Shown: positions 25,413-34,123 of the stretch, piece after piece
How positions within the stretch are numbered: the stretch's first letter is position 1
Layout: every line of letters starts with the position of its first letter
NCBI RefSeq assembly: GCF_000719475.1
Contig: NZ_JOGO01000003.1
Location: 124,001-188,000 of the forward strand
DNA length: 64,000 bases
Source of the DNA: Streptomyces sp. NRRL F-5630
Lineage (GTDB): Bacteria > Actinomycetota > Actinomycetes > Streptomycetales > Streptomycetaceae
Direction: 5' to 3'
Program-made: the position numbers and the translations under genes
Notes under the pieces: model-generated
The model's database searches: none
The model's input: the letters and a program-made list of their open reading frames with translations, nothing else
Told to the model about the DNA's origin: nothing

Positions 25413-27206
25413 TCACTTCCGGTACAGCGCCTCGATCTCTTCCGCGAAGTCCTTCGTGACGACCGAGCGCTTGAGCTTGAGCGACGGGGTCAGATGGCCG
25501 GACTCCTCGGTGAACTGCGTGTCCAGGACGCGGAACTTGCGCACCGACTCCGCCTTCGAGACCGCGAGGTTGCCCTCGTCCACGGCCTCCTGGAGCGCGG
25601 CGAGGAGGGCGGGGTCCTCCCGGAGCGCCGCGACCGTCGCCTCCGGCCTGCCGTGGTCCTTCGCCCAGTGGGCGAGGAACTCCTCGTCGAGCGTGAGGAG
25701 CGCGCCGACGAAGGGGCGGCCGTCCCCGACGACCATGCACTCGGCGACGAGCGCGTTGCCCCTGATGCGGTCCTCGATGACGGCGGGCGCGACGTTCTTG
25801 CCGCCCGCCGTCACGATGATCTCCTTCTTGCGGCCCGTGATCGCGAGGTAGCCGTCGGCGTCGAGCGTCCCGAGGTCCCCGGTGTGGAACCAGCCGTCCG
25901 TGAGCGCCTCCGCGGTCGCCGCCTCGTTGTTCCAGTACCGCGTGAACAGGTGCTCGCCGTGGAGCAGGACCTCGCCGTCGTCGGCGATCCGCACCACCGA
26001 GCCGGGCAGCGGCTGCCCCACCGTGCCGATCTTCTGCCGGTCCCAGGGGTTGAAGGCCGTCGCGGCGCAGGACTCGGTGAGCCCGTACCCCTCCAGGACC
26101 GTGAAGCCGATGCCGCGGAAGAAGTGCCCGAGCCGCTCGCCGAGCGGCGCGCCGCCCGAGATCGCGTACTCGCCGCGCCCGCCGAGCACGGCGCGCAGCT
26201 TGGCGTACACGAGCTTGTCGAAGAGCTTGTGGCGCAGGCGCAGCCCGAGCGAAGGCCCCTGCGGGGCGTCCTGCGCGCGGCTGTACGCGATGGCCGTGTC
26301 GGCCGCGCGGTCGAAGACGCGGCCCTTGCCGCCTGCCCGCGCCTGGGCGCGGGCCCCGTTGTAGACCTTCTCGAAGACGCGCGGGACACCGAGCACCATC
26401 GTCGGCCGGAAGGCGCTCAACTCCTCGGTGAGGTGCTTGACGTCGGGCGCGTGGCCGAGCTTGATCGGCGCCATGAGCGCCGCGACCTCCACGAGCCGCC
26501 CGAAGACGTGCGCGACGGGCAGGAAGAGCAGGACGGAGCACTCGCCGGTGCGGAAGAGCGGCTTGAGGCGCTCCACGACGTTGCCGCACTCGGCGAAGAA
26601 GTTGCGGTGGGTGAGGACACAGCCCTTGGGGCGGCCCGTCGTGCCCGAGGTGTAGACGATCGTCGCCGGGTCGTCCGCGGAGACCGCCGCGGCCCGCTCG
26701 TCGAGCGCGCTGTCCGGTACGCCCGCGCCCGCCGTCCCCAGCGCCCCGATCGCGTCCTCGTCGAGCCGCCACACCTGCTTCAGCGCGGGCAGCCCCTCCC
26801 GTACCGCCTCGACCGACCGCGCGTGCTCCCCGCTCTCCACGAGGCACGCGACCGCGCCCGAGTCGCCGAGAATCCACCGCACCTGCTCCTCGGAGCTGGT
26901 CTCGTAGACGGGCACGGTGACCGCTCCGGCCATCCAGATCGCGAAGTCGGCGAGGGTCCACTCGTAGCGGGTGCGGGACATGAGCCCCACGCGGTCGCCC
27001 GGTCCCACGCCGGAGGCGAGGAGGCCCTTCGCCACCGCGGTGACCTCGGCGAGGAACGCCGTCGCCGTCACCTCGCGCCACACCCCGTCGACCTTCCGGC
27101 CGAGCACCGCCACGTCCGGGTGCCGCGCGGCGTTGCGGCGGACGATGTCGGCCAGGTTGCCGCCCGCGGGGACCTCGTACAGGGCCGGAAGGCTGAACTC
27201 GCGCAA
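25413..27206 (-). CDS. long-chain fatty acid-CoA ligase (FadD15-like)
   Basis: A 597-residue adenylate-forming enzyme activating fatty acids to acyl-CoA. Motifs: the P-loop-like YTSGTTGRPKGC, the A5 motif GYGLTESCA, the A7 motif WFHTGDLGTLDADGY and the A8 hinge ITGRKKEIIVTAGGKN. The C-terminal lysine region reads LTPSLKLKRSVV. The start is TTG at 27206 (LREFSLPALYEVP): GAGGAG stands at the right distance, and homologues begin with MREFSLPALYEVP; the longer frame to 27314 adds low-complexity sequence. M. tuberculosis fadD15 lies in the same cluster. Confidence 0.9.
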   Translation of the reverse strand: MREFSLPALYEVPAGGNLADIVRRNAARHPDVAVLGRKVDGVWREVTATAFLAEVTAVAKGLLASGVGPGDRVGLMSRTRYEWTLADFAIWMAGAVTVPVYETSSEEQVRWILGDSGAVACLVESGEHARSVEAVREGLPALKQVWRLDEDAIGALGTAGAGVPDSALDERAAAVSADDPATIVYTSGTTGRPKGCVLTHRNFFAECGNVVERLKPLFRTGECSVLLFLPVAHVFGRLVEVAALMAPIKLGHAPDVKHLTEELSAFRPTMVLGVPRVFEKVYNGARAQARAGGKGRVFDRAADTAIAYSRAQDAPQGPSLGLRLRHKLFDKLVYAKLRAVLGGRGEYAISGGAPLGERLGHFFRGIGFTVLEGYGLTESCAATAFNPWDRQKIGTVGQPLPGSVVRIADDGEVLLHGEHLFTRYWNNEAATAEALTDGWFHTGDLGTLDADGYLAITGRKKEIIVTAGGKNVAPAVIEDRIRGNALVAECMVVGDGRPFVGALLTLDEEFLAHWAKDHGRPEATVAALREDPALLAALQEAVDEGNLAVSKAESVRKFRVLDTQFTEESGHLTPSLKLKRSVVTKDFAEEIEALYRK

Positions 27207-27464
27207 AGCTGCTCCTCGTAGGGCACCGGTGGCCACCACGTGGAGTGCGCGTGCGCCGCGACGGTGCGGGTGCCCCCGGCGGGGGGCAGGACGGACTGCC
27301 CGGACGTTACCCACCGGTAAGCGGTTCCGATAGGGGGACCGGGGAGATGTTCACTCCGTCACACTCCCTGGGTGGGGCTTGCGGGCAGGGTAGTCCCCCG
27401 TGCCGTGCCGCGGGGAGTAACCGCAGGTGAGGGCCGTGCGTCGGGCGCGTACTAGGCTGAACGC

Positions 27465-28235
27465 ATGACGCGGGTTCATGTGGTGAGTGACGTGCACGGG
27501 AACGCGCGGGATCTCGCGCACGCCGGGGACGGGGCCGACGCGCTCGTCTGCCTCGGGGATCTCGTCATGTTCCTCGACTACGCCGACCACTCGCACGGCA
27601 TCTTCCCCGACCTCTTCGGCACCGAGGCCGCGGACAGGATCGTCGCGCTGCGCACCGCGCGCCGCTTCCCCGAGGCGCACGCCCTCAGCCGCTCCCTGTG
27701 GGAGGCGCTCGGCGAGGAGCCGGGCCCCGCCATCGAGCGCGCCACCCGCGACCAGTACGCGCGCCTGTTCGCCGCGATGCCCACCCCGACGTACGCGACC
27801 TTCGGCAACGTCGACCTCCCGCACCTGTGGCCCGAGTACGCGCACCCCGGCGTCACCGTCCTCGACGGGCAGCGCGCCGAGATCGGCGGCCGCGTCTTCG
27901 GCTTCGTCGGCGGCGGCCTGCGCACCCCGATGCGCACCCCCTACGAGCGCGAGGAGGAGGAGTACGCGGCCCTCGTCGAGCAACTCGGCGACGTGGACGT
28001 GCTGTGCACCCACATCCCGCCCGACGTGCCCGAACTCTGCTACGACACCGTCGCGCGCCGCTTCGAGCGCGGCAGCGGCGCCCTGCTCGCCGCGATCCGC
28101 CGCACCCGCCCGCGCTACCACCTCTTCGGCCACGTCCACCAGCCGCTCGTGCGCCGGGCCCGCATCGGCGCCACCGAGTGCGTGAACGTCGGCCACTTCG
28201 CGTCAACGGGCCGTCCCTGGGCCCTCACCTGGTGA
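27465..28235 (+). CDS. metallophosphoesterase (calcineurin-like)
   Basis: A 256-residue calcineurin-like phosphoesterase. Metal-binding motifs are in order: SDVHGN (D-x-H), LGDLV (GD), TFGNVD (GN replacing GNH-D), CTHIPPD and FGHVHQP (GHxH). ATG 27465 lies six bases after TAGGCT (27453-27458), so the transcript is probably leaderless. The substrate is unknown; it diverges from the acyl-CoA ligase. Confidence 0.88.
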   Translation: MTRVHVVSDVHGNARDLAHAGDGADALVCLGDLVMFLDYADHSHGIFPDLFGTEAADRIVALRTARRFPEAHALSRSLWEALGEEPGPAIERATRDQYARLFAAMPTPTYATFGNVDLPHLWPEYAHPGVTVLDGQRAEIGGRVFGFVGGGLRTPMRTPYEREEEEYAALVEQLGDVDVLCTHIPPDVPELCYDTVARRFERGSGALLAAIRRTRPRYHLFGHVHQPLVRRARIGATECVNVGHFASTGRPWALTW

Positions 28236-28335
28236 GTACGGGCCCCGACGGGGCGCGTTCCGGGGAGCGGTAGCCTTGCCCGCGCGGGCCCCGCACCGCG
28301 TCCCCGCCACCCGGCAGCACGGAGGAGTCACGGCG

Positions 28336-28791
28336 ATGGCCGAACACACCAGCTCAAGCATCACCATCGAGGCCGCTCCGGCCACGGTCATGGGTGTGAT
28401 CGCCGACTTCGCCCGCTACCCCGAGTGGACCGGCGAGGTCAAGGAGGCCGACGTCCTCGCGAGCGACGCCGAGGGCCGCGCCGAGCAGGTCCGCCTCGTC
28501 ATGGACGCGGGCGCCATCAAGGACGACCAGACCCTCGCCTACACGTGGGTGAGCCCCGACGAGGTCACCTGGACCCTCGTCAAGTCCCAGATGCTGCGCT
28601 CCCTCGACGGCTCCTACCGGCTGCGCGCCCGGGGCGAGGCGACCGAGGTGACCTACCAGCTCACCGTGGACGTCAAGATCCCCATGCTCGGCATGATCAA
28701 GCGCAAGGCCGAGAAGGTCATCATCGACCGCGCCCTCGCCGGGCTGAAGAAGCGCGTCGAGTCCGGCACCGCGCCCGGCACCGAGGGCTGA
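28336..28791 (+). CDS. SRPBCC (START-like) protein
   Basis: A 151-residue hydrophobic-ligand-binding fold of the polyketide cyclase/dehydrase type. The pattern ITIEAAPATVMGVIADFARYPEWTGEVKEADVL is typical, with the usual long C-terminal helix (RALAGLKKRVESG). GGAGGAG lies eight bases before ATG 28336. It starts a tight group SRPBCC - ArsA-like ATPase - DUF5304 - glkA. An SRPBCC protein (Rv2185c) also adjoins an ArsA-like gene in mycobacteria, suggesting a joint membrane-lipid or protein-handling role that is not established. Confidence 0.85.
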   Translation: MAEHTSSSITIEAAPATVMGVIADFARYPEWTGEVKEADVLASDAEGRAEQVRLVMDAGAIKDDQTLAYTWVSPDEVTWTLVKSQMLRSLDGSYRLRARGEATEVTYQLTVDVKIPMLGMIKRKAEKVIIDRALAGLKKRVESGTAPGTEG

Positions 28792-28799
28792 TCCCCTCC

Positions 28800-29921
28800 G
28801 TGCGCACCGTCCTCGTCACCGGACCCGGCGGGGCCGGACGCACCACGCTCGCCGCCGCCACCGCGCTCGCCGCGGCCCGCGCCGGAACCCCCACGCTCCT
28901 CCTCACCCCGGGGCCGGGGCCCCTCGGCCTCCCCGCGGGTCCCGAGCCCACCGCACCGGCCCCGGGCCTGCACGTCGTGGCCGCCGACCCCGCCGCCACC
29001 TTCCGCGACGGGGTGCGAGGGCTCCAGGACCGCGCGGGCGCCCTCCTCGGGCTGCTCGGAGCGACCCCCCTGGAGGACGGCGAACTCGCGCCCCCGCCCG
29101 GACTCGCCCCGTACGCCCTCCTCACCGCCCTGCACCGCCACGCGACCGCGGCGTACGGCCTCCTCGTCGTGGACCTCCCGGCCGGTACCGACGGGCTCGG
29201 GCTCCTCGCCGCGCCCGCCCTGCTGCGCCGCTACCTCGACCGGCTCCTGCCCCGGCAGCGCCAGGCGGCGCGCGCCCTGCGGCCCGTGCTCGGCAAGCTC
29301 GCGGGCGTCCCGCTGCCCGGCGGGGAGTGGTACGAGGCCGCCGCGCGCGCCGAGGCCGCGCTCGCCGCGAGCGAAGCGCTCCTCACCGGGCCCGGCACGA
29401 GCCTCCTGCCCGTCGTCGAACCCGGCCGCGCCGGTACGGAGGCGCTGCGCCTCACCCGTGTCGCCGCGAGCCTGCACGGCGTCGCGCTCGACCGGCCGCT
29501 CGCCAACCGCGTCCTGCCCGAAGGGGCCTTCGGCGCGGCGGCCCAGCGCGCGGCCCTCCGGACGTACGAGGACGTGCGCGAGATCCCGCACCTCGGCGCC
29601 GAACCGGCGGACCTCGCCGGTCTCGAAGCCCTCGGCGTCCCGCCGCCCGGCGAGCCCGCGGAGGCCCCCGAGTGGACCCTGCACGACCTGCGCGCGCGGA
29701 CGGGCCTCGTCGAGTGGCACGTCCCCCTGCCCGGAGCCGAACGCGGGGAACTCGACCTCTACCGCTTCGAGGACGAACTCGCCGTCACGGCGGGCCCCTT
29801 CCGCCGCACCCGGCCCCTCCCCTCGGCCCTGCGCCGCTGCGACGTCACGGGGGCGGCCCTGCGCGAGGACGTGCTGCGGGTCCGGTTCCGGCCGACGCCG
29901 GGGCTGTGGCCGGAGGGCTGA
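28800..29921 (+). CDS. ArsA-like P-loop ATPase with altered nucleotide-binding motif
   Basis: A 373-residue protein of the ArsA/GET3 group. The deviant Walker A of this group (GKGGVGKTT) reads GPGGAGRTT here, so both lysines are replaced. The switch I (ADPAATF) and switch II (VVDLPAGTD) regions remain recognisable. The C-terminal 60 residues match the small beta domain of ArsA homologues (VPLPGAERGELDLYRFEDEL). GTG 28800 lies nine bases past the SRPBCC stop. Loss of the signature and P-loop lysines suggests weak or no ATP hydrolysis; it may act as a scaffold. Confidence 0.8.
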   Translation: MRTVLVTGPGGAGRTTLAAATALAAARAGTPTLLLTPGPGPLGLPAGPEPTAPAPGLHVVAADPAATFRDGVRGLQDRAGALLGLLGATPLEDGELAPPPGLAPYALLTALHRHATAAYGLLVVDLPAGTDGLGLLAAPALLRRYLDRLLPRQRQAARALRPVLGKLAGVPLPGGEWYEAAARAEAALAASEALLTGPGTSLLPVVEPGRAGTEALRLTRVAASLHGVALDRPLANRVLPEGAFGAAAQRAALRTYEDVREIPHLGAEPADLAGLEALGVPPPGEPAEAPEWTLHDLRARTGLVEWHVPLPGAERGELDLYRFEDELAVTAGPFRRTRPLPSALRRCDVTGAALREDVLRVRFRPTPGLWPEG

Positions 29922-30063
29922 GGAGGAGCACGGGCGGGGCCCCCGCCCGCGACCGGGGCGGCGGGCGGCCCGGCGGCGTTCTCGCCGGTGCGTCCCCGGG
30001 CCCGGCGGACCGCGCAGCGGGTCCGGTACCTTCGGAGGTACACCCGTGCCCCAGGAGTCCGCC

Positions 30064-30531
30064 ATGAGCGAAGCCCAATCCTCCCAGCCGCCCGAGGACG
30101 CCGCGGGCGACGCCTGGTCCGAGGCCTGCGCCGAGGACCTCGCCGCCGAGCGCGAGCGCCGTGCCCGCGAGGGGCGGGCCGAGACCGGTTCCGCCGCCGA
30201 GGAACTGCTGCGTCTCGCCGACACCCTCGCCGAGAAGCTGACCGGCTTCACCTCCCGCGCCGCGGGCCCCCTCCAGGGCGAGGCCGTGCGCCAGGTCGTC
30301 GGCCAGGCCCGCTCCTTCGTCGAGCCCGTCCTGGCCCGCAACCCCGAGGTGCTCGACCACCTCGCGGCGGCCGGCTCCGAACTCCTCGCCGCCTACCGCT
30401 CCGCGGTCACCGGGCAGGAGGCCCGCTGGACCCGCGAGAAGCCGTCCGAGGCGCCCGCCGGCGAGTCGCCGCGCAAGCGCCCGCCCGAGGAGGGCGACGG
30501 CGGCCGCGGGGAGCGCATCGACCTCGACTGA
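30064..30531 (+). CDS. DUF5304-type small helical protein
   Basis: A 155-residue, charged, mainly helical protein (central part LRLADTLAEKLTGFTSRAAG and VRQVVGQARSFVEPV) with a hydrophilic, disordered, Pro/Glu/Arg-rich tail. It resembles the Streptomyces DUF5304 family. AGGAG lies six bases before ATG 30064. It is cotranscribed by position with the ArsA-like gene upstream and glucokinase downstream. No function known. Confidence 0.78.
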   Translation: MSEAQSSQPPEDAAGDAWSEACAEDLAAERERRAREGRAETGSAAEELLRLADTLAEKLTGFTSRAAGPLQGEAVRQVVGQARSFVEPVLARNPEVLDHLAAAGSELLAAYRSAVTGQEARWTREKPSEAPAGESPRKRPPEEGDGGRGERIDLD

Positions 30532-30587
30532 CGGGCCCTCGCGTAAGGTTGGGCCCCAGCGGGGCTCGACCGAAAACTGAGGGACAC

Positions 30588-31529
30588 ATGGGACTCACCA
30601 TCGGCGTCGACATCGGCGGTACCAAGATCGCGGCTGGAGTGGTGGACGAGGAGGGCACGATCCTCTCGACGTTCACCGTGCCCACACCGCCCACCGCCGA
30701 GGCCATCGTCGACGCGATCTCCAGCGCGGTCGCCGGGGCCAGCAAGGGACACGACATCGAGGCCGTGGGCATCGGCGCGGCCGGATACGTGGACGACAAA
30801 CGGGCCACCGTCCTCTTCGCACCCAACATCCACTGGCGGCACGAGCCGCTGAAGGACAAGATCGAGAAGCGCGTCGGCCTCCCCGTCGTCGTCGAGAACG
30901 ACGCGAACGCCGCCGCCTGGGGCGAGTACCGCTTCGGCGCCGGCCAGGGGCACGAGGACGTCATCTGCATCACCCTCGGCACCGGGCTCGGCGGCGGCAT
31001 CATCGTCGGCAACAAGCTCCGGCGCGGACGCTTCGGCGTCGCCGCCGAGTTCGGCCACATCCGGGTCGTCCCCGACGGCCTCCTGTGCGGCTGCGGCAGC
31101 CAGGGCTGCTGGGAGCAGTACGCCTCCGGCCGCGCCCTCGTCCGCTACGCCAAGCAGCGCGCCCACGCGACCCCGGAGAACGCCGAGATCCTGCTCGGCT
31201 TCGGCGACGGCACGCCGGACGGCATCGAGGGCAAGCACATCAGCCAGGCCGCCCGCCAGGGCGACCCGGTCGCCATCGACTCCTTCCGCGAACTGGCCCG
31301 CTGGGCGGGGGCCGGGCTCGCCGACCTCGCCTCGCTCTTCGACCCCTCGGCCTTCATCGTCGGCGGCGGCGTCTCGGACGAGGGCGACCTCGTCCTCGAC
31401 CCGATCCGCCGCTCCTTCCGGCGCTGGCTCATCGGCGGCGCCTGGCGCCCGCACGCCCAGGTGCTCGCCGCCCAGCTCGGCAACAAGGCAGGGCTCGTCG
31501 GCGCCGCCGACCTCGCCCGCCAGGGCTGA
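30588..31529 (+). CDS. glkA: ROK-family glucokinase
   Basis: A 313-residue glucokinase phosphorylating glucose with ATP. The phosphate-binding DIGGTKIAAGV, the catalytic ENDANAAAWGE, the second loop TLGTGLGGGIIV and the ROK zinc-binding CGCGSQGCWEQYASG are intact. In Streptomyces this enzyme is also central to glucose repression. ATG 30588 has GAGGGAC shortly upstream. It is the last gene of the SRPBCC-ArsA-DUF5304-glkA group and is followed by a strong terminator. Confidence 0.93.
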   Translation: MGLTIGVDIGGTKIAAGVVDEEGTILSTFTVPTPPTAEAIVDAISSAVAGASKGHDIEAVGIGAAGYVDDKRATVLFAPNIHWRHEPLKDKIEKRVGLPVVVENDANAAAWGEYRFGAGQGHEDVICITLGTGLGGGIIVGNKLRRGRFGVAAEFGHIRVVPDGLLCGCGSQGCWEQYASGRALVRYAKQRAHATPENAEILLGFGDGTPDGIEGKHISQAARQGDPVAIDSFRELARWAGAGLADLASLFDPSAFIVGGGVSDEGDLVLDPIRRSFRRWLIGGAWRPHAQVLAAQLGNKAGLVGAADLARQG

Positions 31530-31551
31530 CCCGCCGCCGCACGCACCGGCA

Positions 31552-31584
31552 CCGTGCCGCCCCGCCCGCAGCGGGGCGGCACGG
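31552..31584 (+). terminator. terminator after glkA
   Basis: A perfect 14-bp stem (CCGTGCCGCCCCGC, 31552-31565, complement 31571-31584) with a CCGCA loop, 22 bases past the stop. Confidence 0.87.
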
Positions 31585-31637
31585 GTGCCCCGGGGTGCGC
31601 GATCTTGGCGCGGCCGGGGGTGGTTAGCCTGACCGCC

Positions 31638-32396
31638 ATGAGCACCGCCGCGCCCCAGGGCCTGCCCGCGTCCCGTACCGAGGAGGACGGCTCGGCCGTC
31701 GTACGGGTCCTCAGCTACAACATCCGCTCGATGCGCGACGACACCGCCGCGCTCGGGCGGGTCATCCGCGCCTGCGAGCCCGATCTCGTCCTGATCCAGG
31801 AGGCCCCGCGCTTCTTCCGCTGGCGCAAGGCCCTCTCCCGCCTCGCCCGTTCCGCCGGGCTCGTGACCCTCGCGGGCGGCGCGACCGCCGCCGGGCCCGC
31901 CCTGCTCTGCTCGTTGCGGGCGACCGTCGAGCGGACCGAGGACGTGCTGCTGCCGCTCACCCCCGGGCTGCACCGGCGCGGCTTCTCGACGGCCGTCGTG
32001 CGGTTCGGTGCCGCGCGCCTCGGCGTCGTGAGCTGCCACCTGAGCCTCGCGAAGGACGAACGGCTCGCGCAGGCACGGCTGTTGACGGAGACGGTGGCCG
32101 GGCTGGGGGTCTCGCACGTCGTCGCGGGGGGCGACCTCAACGAGGGGCCGCGCGGGGCGGCGTTCCGGCACGTGGCGGCGACGCTGCGGGACGCGTTCGT
32201 CGCGCGGCCCTGGGGCGGGGAGTTCACCTCCACCGCCGAGGACCCGTACCAGCGGATCGACGCGGTGTTCGTGACGGAGGGGGTGGAGGTGCTCGGGTGC
32301 GGGGTGCCGGTGCCGGTGCTGGAGGGCGCGGAGGTGCGGCGGGCGTCTGACCACTTGCCGGTGCTGGCCGCGGTGCGGGTGCCGGCGGAGGGGTAG
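31638..32396 (+). CDS. endonuclease/exonuclease/phosphatase family protein
   Basis: A 252-residue EEP-fold hydrolase. Catalytic elements: VLSYNIRSM, LVLIQE, a His in VVSCHLSL, GGDLNEGP and the C-terminal DHLP with RIDAVFVT before it. EEP enzymes cut phosphodiesters or inositol/sphingolipid head groups; there is no signal peptide, so it is probably cytoplasmic. ATG 31638 follows TAGCCT by ten bases, a near-leaderless arrangement. Substrate unknown. Confidence 0.85.
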   Translation: MSTAAPQGLPASRTEEDGSAVVRVLSYNIRSMRDDTAALGRVIRACEPDLVLIQEAPRFFRWRKALSRLARSAGLVTLAGGATAAGPALLCSLRATVERTEDVLLPLTPGLHRRGFSTAVVRFGAARLGVVSCHLSLAKDERLAQARLLTETVAGLGVSHVVAGGDLNEGPRGAAFRHVAATLRDAFVARPWGGEFTSTAEDPYQRIDAVFVTEGVEVLGCGVPVPVLEGAEVRRASDHLPVLAAVRVPAEG

Positions 32397-32422
32397 GCGC
32401 CCCTCGGCGGGGCGGGGCGCGC

Positions 32423-32466
32423 GGGGCTCCGCCCCGGACCCCGCTCCTCAAACGCCGGAGGGGCTG
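32423..32466. repeat. Streptomyces GGGGCTCCGCCCC intergenic repeat
   Basis: A GC-rich stem (GGGGCTCCGCCCC) followed by GGACCCCGCTCCTCAAACGC and CGGAGGGGCTG. Variants occur after the kinase gene (about 1830-1880), upstream of it on the other strand (740-790), after the NYN gene (18479-18560) and after the response-regulator gene (36970-37015). Such copies are common between Streptomyces genes and may act as terminators. Confidence 0.65.
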
Positions 32467-32497
32467 GGTTTGTGGGTGGTTGCGGGTGACCCGGTGG

Positions 32498-33082
32498 TCA
32501 GACCACCGCGCCTCTGCCCGGGTCGTCCTCGTCCTCGTCATCGCCCGCTCCCATGCGGATCACCAGGGTGACGAAGCCGCCCACGAAGCCGCCGATGCAG
32601 AGCGTCGCGAGCCACCAGGTCATGTCCCAGTCGAAGAGGACGGCCAGGAGGGTCAGGACCGGGCCGCCGATCACCGCGAGCCAGGCGAACTTCGCGGTCA
32701 CGTCGGACTCGGGAAGCTGCGGGTCCGGCGGGACGAAGTGGCCCTCGTCCTCCTCCGCCGGGGTGTGGTCGCGCGGGCCCGGGGGCGGGCCGCCGCGGAC
32801 GCCGGGCGCGAAGGCGACCGAGCCGCCGAGCGGTGTCCTCCCCGGGGGCTCCTCGTCCTCGCCCGGCTCCTCGGCGGGGGCGTCGCGCCGCTCGTTGCGC
32901 GATCTCGCCTCCAGGCCCGCCAGGTCGTCGACCGACTTGAAGGGCTTCGCGCCCGGCGGGTCGGCCGGCTCCTCGCCGTACCCCGCGACGATCGCCGCCC
33001 ACGCCGCCTCCTCGTCGAGCGGGGGCACACCGCTCTCCTCCGGCTCCCTGCTCTCCTCGCGCTCCGCGCCGTTCTCAGCCAC
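32498..33082 (-). CDS. small membrane protein, esterase operon
   Basis: A 194-residue protein. The N-terminal 130 residues are acidic and Pro-rich with a conserved-looking LDEEAAWAAIVAGYGEEP, followed by two transmembrane helices (WLAVIGGPVLTLLAVLF and WWLATLCIGGFVGGFVTLVI) and an Asp/Glu-rich end. GTG 33082 overlaps the stop of the upstream esterase by eight bases, implying translational coupling. I do not know a function. Confidence 0.78.
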   Translation of the reverse strand: MAENGAEREESREPEESGVPPLDEEAAWAAIVAGYGEEPADPPGAKPFKSVDDLAGLEARSRNERRDAPAEEPGEDEEPPGRTPLGGSVAFAPGVRGGPPPGPRDHTPAEEDEGHFVPPDPQLPESDVTAKFAWLAVIGGPVLTLLAVLFDWDMTWWLATLCIGGFVGGFVTLVIRMGAGDDEDEDDPGRGAVV

Positions 33083-33872
33083 CGCTGGCCGTCCCTTCCT
33101 GGCCGACAAGGCCGACATGGGAGTACTCGGGGGCGATCCGGGCCACGAAGGACTCGCTCTCCGCGAAGATCCGGTCCGCGTCGTGGTCCAACGTCGCGAC
33201 ATGGTGGCTGTGTTCCAGGACCACCTCGGTGGTGTCCGCCGAGGAGACCCGCGCGAGCACGCGCGCCGAGTCGGCGGGCGGTACGACGTGGTCCGTGGCG
33301 CTGTGCAGGAGGAGCAGCGGCTGCGAGACGCGCGGCAGATCGCCGTCCACGATCCGGAAGAAGCGCCGCAGCGAGTGGGCGGCGTGCAGCGGGACCCGCG
33401 TGTACCCGGTCTCCTCGACGCCCTCCTTCGCGATGTCGCTGACGATCCCCCTCGTCGAGGGCAGGAGATGCCGCGCCACCGGCAGCGCGTGCGCGGCGAG
33501 ACCGTGCACCTTGAGCGCCGGGTTCACCAGCACGAGGCCCGCGACCGCGTCGCCGTGCCGCTCGGCGAGCCGCAGCGCGAGCGCCCCGCCCATCGAGAGC
33601 CCCGCCACGAGCACCGTCGTGCACCGCTCGCGCAACTCCGCGAAGGCACGGTCCACCTCCGCGTACCAGTCCTCCCAGCCGGTGACCTGGAGGTCCTGCC
33701 AGCGGGTGCCGTGGCCGGGCAGCAGCGGCAGCGACACGCTCAGCCCGCGCGCCGCCAGGTACTCGGCCCACGACCGCAGCGACTGCGGACTCCCCGTGAA
33801 ACCGTGGCACAACAGGACTCCGGTGGCACCGCCCTCGTGGCGGTAGGGCTCGGCTCCGGCGATGACCGGCAC
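33075..33872 (-). CDS. alpha/beta hydrolase, carboxylesterase (Est30-like)
   Basis: A 265-residue esterase or monoacylglycerol lipase. The oxyanion segment is LLCHGFTGSPQSLRSW, the nucleophile Ser is in AGLSMGGAL, the acid in SATDHVVP and the catalytic His in LEHSHHVATLDHD. GTG 33872 has GAAGGAG six bases upstream; the open frame extends further but lacks domain sequence. It is coupled to the small membrane-protein gene downstream and diverges from the acyltransferase gene, an acyl-lipid context. Confidence 0.88.
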   Translation of the reverse strand: MPVIAGAEPYRHEGGATGVLLCHGFTGSPQSLRSWAEYLAARGLSVSLPLLPGHGTRWQDLQVTGWEDWYAEVDRAFAELRERCTTVLVAGLSMGGALALRLAERHGDAVAGLVLVNPALKVHGLAAHALPVARHLLPSTRGIVSDIAKEGVEETGYTRVPLHAAHSLRRFFRIVDGDLPRVSQPLLLLHSATDHVVPPADSARVLARVSSADTTEVVLEHSHHVATLDHDADRIFAESESFVARIAPEYSHVGLVGQEGTASGG

Positions 33873-34123
33873 GACGGGCTCCTTCGGTGAGCGATCGGCG
33901 ACGAACGGGAGAACGGACGGACGGAGCGGCGGGCGCGGGGGCCCGGACACCCGGCCCCGGACATGACCCGCACGCCCGGGGGAACAGGCACAGTACGGTG
34001 TCGCGGCGTATTTCACCGTACGCGACCGGACCGACACCGACCAGGGTCCCGGGCGGCCGGGAACGGCCGTGCGAGCACCCGGGCCGGTATGGTCGGCCAC
34101 GACGGAGGACGGAAGGCGGACCG

